This document shows positions 59,272 to 64,000 of a stretch of 64,000 bases of DNA, in pieces. The notes under the pieces were generated by a model, which searched no databases, was not told where the DNA came from, and saw only the letters and a program-made list of their open reading frames with translations. Where the stretch lies: contig JANXRE010000091.1 in the NCBI GenBank assembly GCA_025353165.1, positions 1 to 64,000 on the forward strand, in the 5' to 3' direction. A program made the position numbers and the translations under genes. The first letter of the stretch is position 1; each line of letters begins with the position of its first letter. The DNA comes from Acidobacteriota bacterium. GTDB lineage: Bacteria; Acidobacteriota; Terriglobia; Bryobacterales; Bryobacteraceae.

Positions 59272-61868
59272 GTGATGACGAGCCCTGCCGGGAGTTCCTC
59301 GCCGAACACTCTGCCGAGCGCCGCAAGATCCGGTTGTTCTTCCGCGTCCGGGTCGAGTTCGGGGAACGCGCGCCGCACCGTTCCGAGCACCGCGGCCGGC
59401 AGATCTCGCGACGCGTCTCCCGTGTGCCGTGCCATCGCAGCCACCGCGTCCCGCGCCTTCTCGATCTTCACGAGCGTTTCCACCCACCGAGCAGCCGTCG
59501 ACGCCGGCACCACCAGGTTGTTTGGTCCGTAAAACAGCTTGCGCGCGCCGAGTCGCGACAGGCACCACAGCCCCGTCTCGACGAATTCGCCTTTGCGGAT
59601 CTTGTCCAGCAGCGCGTCGCCTAGCTGCGTCTTCGTGCCCACCGGCAGCAACTCAAGACTGGCTGCCGTGCGCCACATTTCGCGAAGCAGGCTTGGGTTG
59701 GCGCGCTGTTTTTTGCCGCCACGCGGGACGATGGTCCCCGACAGTCGAGCGAACACGTCCGACTGTTGGTTCTTGTTCAGCCCGCCCGCCACGCGCCCCC
59801 AGAAAATCCACCATTCGATTTCGTTTTGAACTTGCGAAGGGAACGCGAGTCCGCTCGCATAAATGCGCCGCGCCTGCTCGACGCGAAATTCGTCGCCGGG
59901 GAAGCCGAACCCGGGCCGCAGGCAAAAACCGCAGAGGTTTAGCCAGCGCAGCTCGTGCGCCGCGCCGCGTTTTCTCCCCTCGCTCAGATCGAGCATCTTG
60001 TCGGCCAGCCGCCGGATCGCGGACAGCGGCCACGACCCGCGCCCCAGTCCGAGCGCCTGCTCGAGCCGCGACGGCAGTTCCTCGGGAGCCAGCGCCGTCG
60101 CGTTGAATGCCGCCGCGATGAGCCGCTCTCCGTCCTGGATCGCCTCCTCGCTGACGACCGCCGCCGGGCGCTGCGGAGTGGGTGAAGACGCCGTCTTTCG
60201 CAGTTCAAACTGAAGCCGCCAGCGGTGATCGCTCACCTTCGAGTCGGCCCATATTTCGAGCGTGCCCACCTCCGTCAGCCGCGCCCCCAGTTTCACCGGA
60301 ACCAGCCGTTCGCCCGGCTTACCAAACCGGATCACCGCGTTGAGCGGCGCGTGCAGGTGCAGATCGTCGGACGACGCGAATTCCACCACATCGCCCAGCG
60401 CGTCCTCGGTTCGCGTCAGCGAACTGTATAGACGAAACGACACGGGTTTGTTCGCGAGCAGTTGCAGATTCCCGGTATCGACGTCGAGAGTCTGCCCCTC
60501 CTCGGTGCCGCGGGGAACCAGACACAACGTGCGGATCTGCGATCCTTCCACGGCGCTGGCCGTCTCGATAAAGTAAGCGCGAGGCAAGCCGCCCCGGACC
60601 AGGAGCCCCGCTCCAGTTGAACGAACGTACGAGTAATACGCCGCCCCGACAGACACGGCGAGATCGAGATCCCGGTTCTCGAACACGGCGGGCCGCTTTC
60701 CATACCAGCCCTCGATCACCTCCGCCACGCGTTGCCGGCAAATGTCGGGAATAAAAAACCCGCCATTGAACAGAATCGCGTCGGGCGCTTGACCCGCGGC
60801 GCTCACAAACGCCGCGATGTGCCGGGTGATTGCGGGATCCGTGACGTAAGGCAGACCGAGTTCGCGGAACAGCGACTTCTTGTCTTCCTTCGGTTTCTCG
60901 TCGAGACCGCAGAACGGCAGGAAGCCCTCGAGCGTCAGTTCGAGCGCCTCTTCGCGCGTGATCTCGGTCTTCAGCGTGCCGCCGACCAGCGCCGCGCCCG
61001 AGCCGAGCACCGTCACTTCGACGCTCTTCAGACTCGGGTCTGCCAGCAGCCGCTCTTTCGCCGACGCGCATTGCCGCCGCAGAGCGCTACGCTGCCGGAT
61101 CGAAAGCGGCTTCCCCAGTTTCGACTCGACCAGCCACCCGAGCGTCAGATCGAGATTGTCTCCCCCGAGCAGGAGGTGCTTTCCGACCGCCGTGCGAGTG
61201 AAGTCGATCTTGTCGCCCTCTCGCGAAACCCGGATCAGAGTGAAATCGCTGGTGCCTCCGCCGACGTCGCAGACCAGCACCACCTGGCCGTCGAACAGGC
61301 TCTTCTGCGATCGCACGAGATCGTTGGCGATCCACGAATAGAACGCAGCGACCGGCTCCTCCAGCAGGGTCAGCTTCTCGATCCCGGCCTGATGCGCCGC
61401 TTCGACCGTCAGCTCGCGGGCCTCTTCGTCGAAGCTCGCCGGGACGGTCAGCACCACATCCTGTTCGTTGATGCTCTGGCCGAACCGCTCCTTCCACGCC
61501 GACGCCATCTGCTCGAGCACCTTCGCCGAAACCTCGACCGGGCTCAGCACGCGGCCCGCTTCCTGCGCGTCCCATGGCAAGATCTTCGCGGTGCGGTCCA
61601 CCTCGGGATTCGACAGCCACGATTTCGCCGAGTGTACGGACTTCGTCGGGACCAGCGCGCCCTGCTCGCGTGCGAACGTACCTACGTATATCTGGTCGCC
61701 GAGGTAGAGAAACGAGGGCAGCGTTCGGCGAGGCTCTACGCGGCCCTGCGCGACATGCTGCGGGATTTCCAGAACGTGAATCGGAGGGAAATCGATCTCG
61801 CCGGCCTCGGCGGCGTCGATATAGGCGAGCGCCGAATTCGTGGTGCCGAGATCGATCCCGATCTTCAT
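59268..61868 (-). CDS. Hsp70-like protein 1 (divergent, long)
   Basis: 866 residues from ATG 61866-61868. The N-terminal nucleotide-binding domain is good: MKIGIDLGTTNSALAYIDAA (phosphate 1), VVLTVPASFDEEARELTVEA, LTLLEEPVAAFYSWI, VCDVGGGTSDFTLIRV (phosphate 2). After about residue 500 it has beta strands (LQLLANKPVSFRLYSSLTRT), then a long helical region (AHELRWLNLCGFCLRPGFGF) rather than the canonical DnaK substrate domain and lid. Cytoplasmic ATPase of unknown client. Overlaps the second Hsp70 gene and thiL. Confidence 0.88.
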   Translation of the reverse strand: MKIGIDLGTTNSALAYIDAAEAGEIDFPPIHVLEIPQHVAQGRVEPRRTLPSFLYLGDQIYVGTFAREQGALVPTKSVHSAKSWLSNPEVDRTAKILPWDAQEAGRVLSPVEVSAKVLEQMASAWKERFGQSINEQDVVLTVPASFDEEARELTVEAAHQAGIEKLTLLEEPVAAFYSWIANDLVRSQKSLFDGQVVLVCDVGGGTSDFTLIRVSREGDKIDFTRTAVGKHLLLGGDNLDLTLGWLVESKLGKPLSIRQRSALRRQCASAKERLLADPSLKSVEVTVLGSGAALVGGTLKTEITREEALELTLEGFLPFCGLDEKPKEDKKSLFRELGLPYVTDPAITRHIAAFVSAAGQAPDAILFNGGFFIPDICRQRVAEVIEGWYGKRPAVFENRDLDLAVSVGAAYYSYVRSTGAGLLVRGGLPRAYFIETASAVEGSQIRTLCLVPRGTEEGQTLDVDTGNLQLLANKPVSFRLYSSLTRTEDALGDVVEFASSDDLHLHAPLNAVIRFGKPGERLVPVKLGARLTEVGTLEIWADSKVSDHRWRLQFELRKTASSPTPQRPAAVVSEEAIQDGERLIAAAFNATALAPEELPSRLEQALGLGRGSWPLSAIRRLADKMLDLSEGRKRGAAHELRWLNLCGFCLRPGFGFPGDEFRVEQARRIYASGLAFPSQVQNEIEWWIFWGRVAGGLNKNQQSDVFARLSGTIVPRGGKKQRANPSLLREMWRTAASLELLPVGTKTQLGDALLDKIRKGEFVETGLWCLSRLGARKLFYGPNNLVVPASTAARWVETLVKIEKARDAVAAMARHTGDASRDLPAAVLGTVRRAFPELDPDAEEQPDLAALGRVFGEELPAGLVIT

Positions 61869-63673
61869 ACGGCCTGCTCGCGAACGTTGAACTCCAGCTT
61901 CCATCGCCTGCCGTCCCGCGCCACGCACCACAACTGAAGCTGGCCGGTTTCGGTGACCAGGCTCTCCAGCGACACTGGCGCCATCTCGCCCTGGTTGCCG
62001 GTGAGCGTCACTTCCATAAGCGCGAGTTCCTCGATATCCTCACCCGGATCGTCGATGAGGTCGCCCGCCTTATCGTTCTTTCGCGTCGCCGACAGGAGGA
62101 ACCGGAATTCCGCGGGCTCTCCGACGTACAGGCCGAACTCTTGGTTTTCAATTCGCACGCCGGTGCCCTCTTCCATCCCGAACGGCGCGACCACCAGCGC
62201 TTTCATGGGCGCCGGCATGCCAGGCACCGCGGGCATGGCGCTCTCGATCCCGATGTAGTACGTCCGCGGCACTCCTCCGCGAATGCGGACGCCTCGGCCC
62301 TGCCGCGCAGTGCCATAGTAAGCGGCTCCGCGCGCGACCGCGTGCATCAGGTCTTCGCCGAACAACGGCTGCACGGCCGGCAGTCCTTCCGCGGCCAGCC
62401 ACGAGTTCAGCACGTCGATAATTCGATCGCGAACGATGGGCGCGCGCAGGACACCGCCGTTGAAAAGAATATGCGTAGGCGCGGCCAGTCCGCTCGCGCC
62501 CCGGCGAACCGTTCCATGTTCGGCGGTCGATGCCTGCTGCCGGAGAAAGCGCGCCAGGTGACGGGTGATGGCCGCGTCGGCCGCGTACGGCAGTCCCAAT
62601 TCTGCGAGACCGGCGCGCCGCCGCGCGGGCATGTCGCTGCTCGACGCAGTGGGAAAAAATCCGTCCAGCAAGATGCGGTCGATATCCTCGCGCCGCAACT
62701 TCGCCTTGATCGTTCCGCCGACGAGGCCAGTGCCCTTGCCGAGAATCGTAACCGGATGCTCGGCTTTCTGTGCGTCCTCGCTCAGCAACTGCTCTTTCGC
62801 GGCGCGGCATTGCTGCCACAGCGCGTGCAGTTGCAGCGAATCGAGCTTGGTCCCCTTCGCGGCCAGTTGCGACTCGATGTGCCGCGCCAGCGCGAGATCG
62901 ATATTATCTCCGCCGAGCAGTATGTGCTCGCCGACCGCGACGCGCTCGAGCTGTAGTTCGCCCTCGCGCTCGGTCACCGCGATCAGAGTGAAATCCGTGG
63001 TGCCGCCGCCGATATCGACGACCAGAATCAGATCCCCGATCCGCACCCGATCGCGCCAATCCGCATGCCGCTCGATCCACGCGTAAAACGCTGCCTGCGG
63101 CTCCTCCAACAGAATGACGCTCTTGTAGCCCGCTTCCTCGGCGGCACGCTGCGTCAGCTCGCGCGCGACCGCATCGAATGAAGCGGGAACCGTCACCAGC
63201 ACCTGCTGATCCGCGAACGGAGCGTCCGGATGCTTGGAGTCCCACGCCTGCCGCAGATGATCGAGATACCTGCGCGCGGCCTCCAGCGGCGAAATCTTCT
63301 CGACGCCTTCCGGCGCAGTGGGAGGTAGGATGGCCGAAGTGCGATCCACGCCCGAATGCGACAGCCACGATTTCGCCGAGGACACCAGTCTGCGAGCGCT
63401 TTCGACGCCGCGCTTCCGCGCCAGTTCCCCGACGACCATATGCTCGTCCGAAGGCCACGGCAACGACAGCGAGCCGGCCGGGAAATCAGTCGCGCCGGCG
63501 ATATACAGAAACGACGCAAGGAGCGATTCGTCGCGAACCTCGCCCGGGTTCACCAATTGCGGAATCGATTCCAACGTGACGGAGGCGGGCTCGCGCGGAT
63601 CGGCCGGGGCCTCCGCGTATGCGAGCGCGCAGTTCGTCGTCCCGAGGTCGATCCCGATGACGTACTTCGGCAT
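61865..63673 (-). CDS. Hsp70-like protein 2
   Basis: 602 residues. MPKYVIGIDLGTTNCALAYA, LVTVPASFDAVARELTQRAA, SVILLEEPQAAFYAWIERH, VVDIGGGTTDFTLIAVTERE and LFNGGVLRAPIVRDRIIDVL are standard actin-fold motifs. The C-terminus has EFGLYVGEPAEFRFLLSATR and ends LQLWCVARDGRRWKLEFNVR, a beta domain without the DnaK lid. It resembles protein 1 over the first 480 residues, so the pair looks like a duplication. It starts 3 bp after the DUF2760 gene. Confidence 0.9.
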   Translation of the reverse strand: MPKYVIGIDLGTTNCALAYAEAPADPREPASVTLESIPQLVNPGEVRDESLLASFLYIAGATDFPAGSLSLPWPSDEHMVVGELARKRGVESARRLVSSAKSWLSHSGVDRTSAILPPTAPEGVEKISPLEAARRYLDHLRQAWDSKHPDAPFADQQVLVTVPASFDAVARELTQRAAEEAGYKSVILLEEPQAAFYAWIERHADWRDRVRIGDLILVVDIGGGTTDFTLIAVTEREGELQLERVAVGEHILLGGDNIDLALARHIESQLAAKGTKLDSLQLHALWQQCRAAKEQLLSEDAQKAEHPVTILGKGTGLVGGTIKAKLRREDIDRILLDGFFPTASSSDMPARRRAGLAELGLPYAADAAITRHLARFLRQQASTAEHGTVRRGASGLAAPTHILFNGGVLRAPIVRDRIIDVLNSWLAAEGLPAVQPLFGEDLMHAVARGAAYYGTARQGRGVRIRGGVPRTYYIGIESAMPAVPGMPAPMKALVVAPFGMEEGTGVRIENQEFGLYVGEPAEFRFLLSATRKNDKAGDLIDDPGEDIEELALMEVTLTGNQGEMAPVSLESLVTETGQLQLWCVARDGRRWKLEFNVREQAV

Positions 63674-63676
63674 TCG

Positions 63677-64000
63677 TTATTCGATTTCGATTTCCGCCGG
63701 AGCGATCACGTCCGGCTTCTGTGACGGCACGATCTTCGGCAGATCCACGCGCTCCGCCCGCCAGCCCTTGTGGCGGAGAAGCCCGCCCTGAGCCTTCCCG
63801 CTGGCCGGAACATTGCCCAACAGCTTCACCACAGCGGGATCGCTCGATTCGATCTTCGTGTAGCTCCCCTCAACGCCGTCGATGACGGGAGACAGGCGAA
63901 AGTACTTCTCGAGTGAATCGCGGCACTGCTCCTGCACGCTGCGGAAGGCCGCGCCGATCTGTTCGTCCTGGGCCCCTGAGATATCTTCCATCAGCAGGTC
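63677..64000 (-). CDS. DUF2760 protein, C-terminal part (runs off window end)
   Basis: 108 codons open to the window edge, the frame continuing beyond 64000. DLLMEDISGAQDEQIGAAFR then SVQEQCRDSLEKYFRLSPVI, DPAVVKLLGNVPASGKAQGG and LLRHKGWRAERVDLPKIVPS give the C-terminal signature of DUF2760. This family is regularly encoded directly before a pair of Hsp70-like proteins, as here. Its role is unknown; a chaperone adaptor is a guess from context. Confidence 0.78.
   Translation of the reverse strand, partial: DLLMEDISGAQDEQIGAAFRSVQEQCRDSLEKYFRLSPVIDGVEGSYTKIESSDPAVVKLLGNVPASGKAQGGLLRHKGWRAERVDLPKIVPSQKPDVIAPAEIEIE

Overview
The window is GC-rich, densely packed bacterial chromosome. It most likely comes from an acidobacterium of the Bryobacterales/Solibacter type. 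The main pointers are a tandem pair of proteins with the von Willebrand A variant typical of Acidobacteria, a Gram-negative envelope gene set (Kdo synthesis, undecaprenyl-diphosphate phosphatase, type II secretion, TolC), flagellar genes, and many short secreted proteins without clear families. The placement is inferred from gene content; there is no rRNA in the window.

Layout. 1-5.1 kb: the edge of an IS630-type transposase, then a minus-strand glycosyltransferase block (GT4, a TMTC-like membrane transferase with TPRs, DUF2304, two GT2). 5.1-10.3 kb: a plus-strand run of a secreted protein, uppP, ftsK, a DinB-fold protein and a thioredoxin-fold gene interrupted by one in-frame TGA. 10.3-11.0 kb: decayed genes. 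11-15.6 kb: a radical SAM protein and the kdsB-pyrG-kdsA operon. 15.7-21.4 kb: two VWFA proteins, a small HTH protein, and flgM-flgN-flgK-flgL behind a FliA-type promoter. 21.4-29.2 kb: a YdjM-like membrane protein, an orphan TolC/MacB-permease pair, and a phosphoesterase/GDPD pair. 29.2-34 kb: glmS, ppx/gppA, tRNA-Gln and a secreted protein ending in a strong hairpin. 34-49.6 kb: a large secreted protein, then an apparently single minus-strand transcription unit of 15 genes running from an ECF sigma/anti-sigma pair through gspE-F-G-H-I-J-K-L-M-C to gspD. 49.7-57.5 kb: a fused anthranilate synthase, a sugar-isomerase-like protein, a frameshifted beta-propeller/M23 peptidase gene in less GC-rich DNA, two secreted proteins, and an antitoxin with a truncated toxin. 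57.5-64 kb: one overlapping operon of DUF2760, two Hsp70-like proteins, thiL and an O-methyltransferase.

Most notable is the gene at 9775-10320. Its reading frame passes through TGA at 9943-9945 exactly where the first cysteine of a thioredoxin-type CPHC motif is expected. It is followed 24 nt later by a perfect 8-bp hairpin with a G-led loop that meets the bacterial SECIS rules. I read it as an exported TlpA/AhpC-like selenoprotein (UPHC) that ordinary gene calling would truncate or miss. Second is a 115-bp palindromic element of four tetraloop hairpins, with 13-bp terminal inverted repeats, sitting in frame between the start codon and the prepilin signal of gspK. A further short repeat family has copies at 16733 and 29186, the first just ahead of the likely start of a VWFA gene.

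Functionally the window is dominated by envelope construction (glycosyltransferases, Kdo, UppP, GlmS, CTP synthase) and protein export (T2SS with its own ECF regulator pair and two uncharacterised secreted accessory proteins), with a partial flagellar cluster and scattered scars of mobile and toxin-antitoxin DNA.
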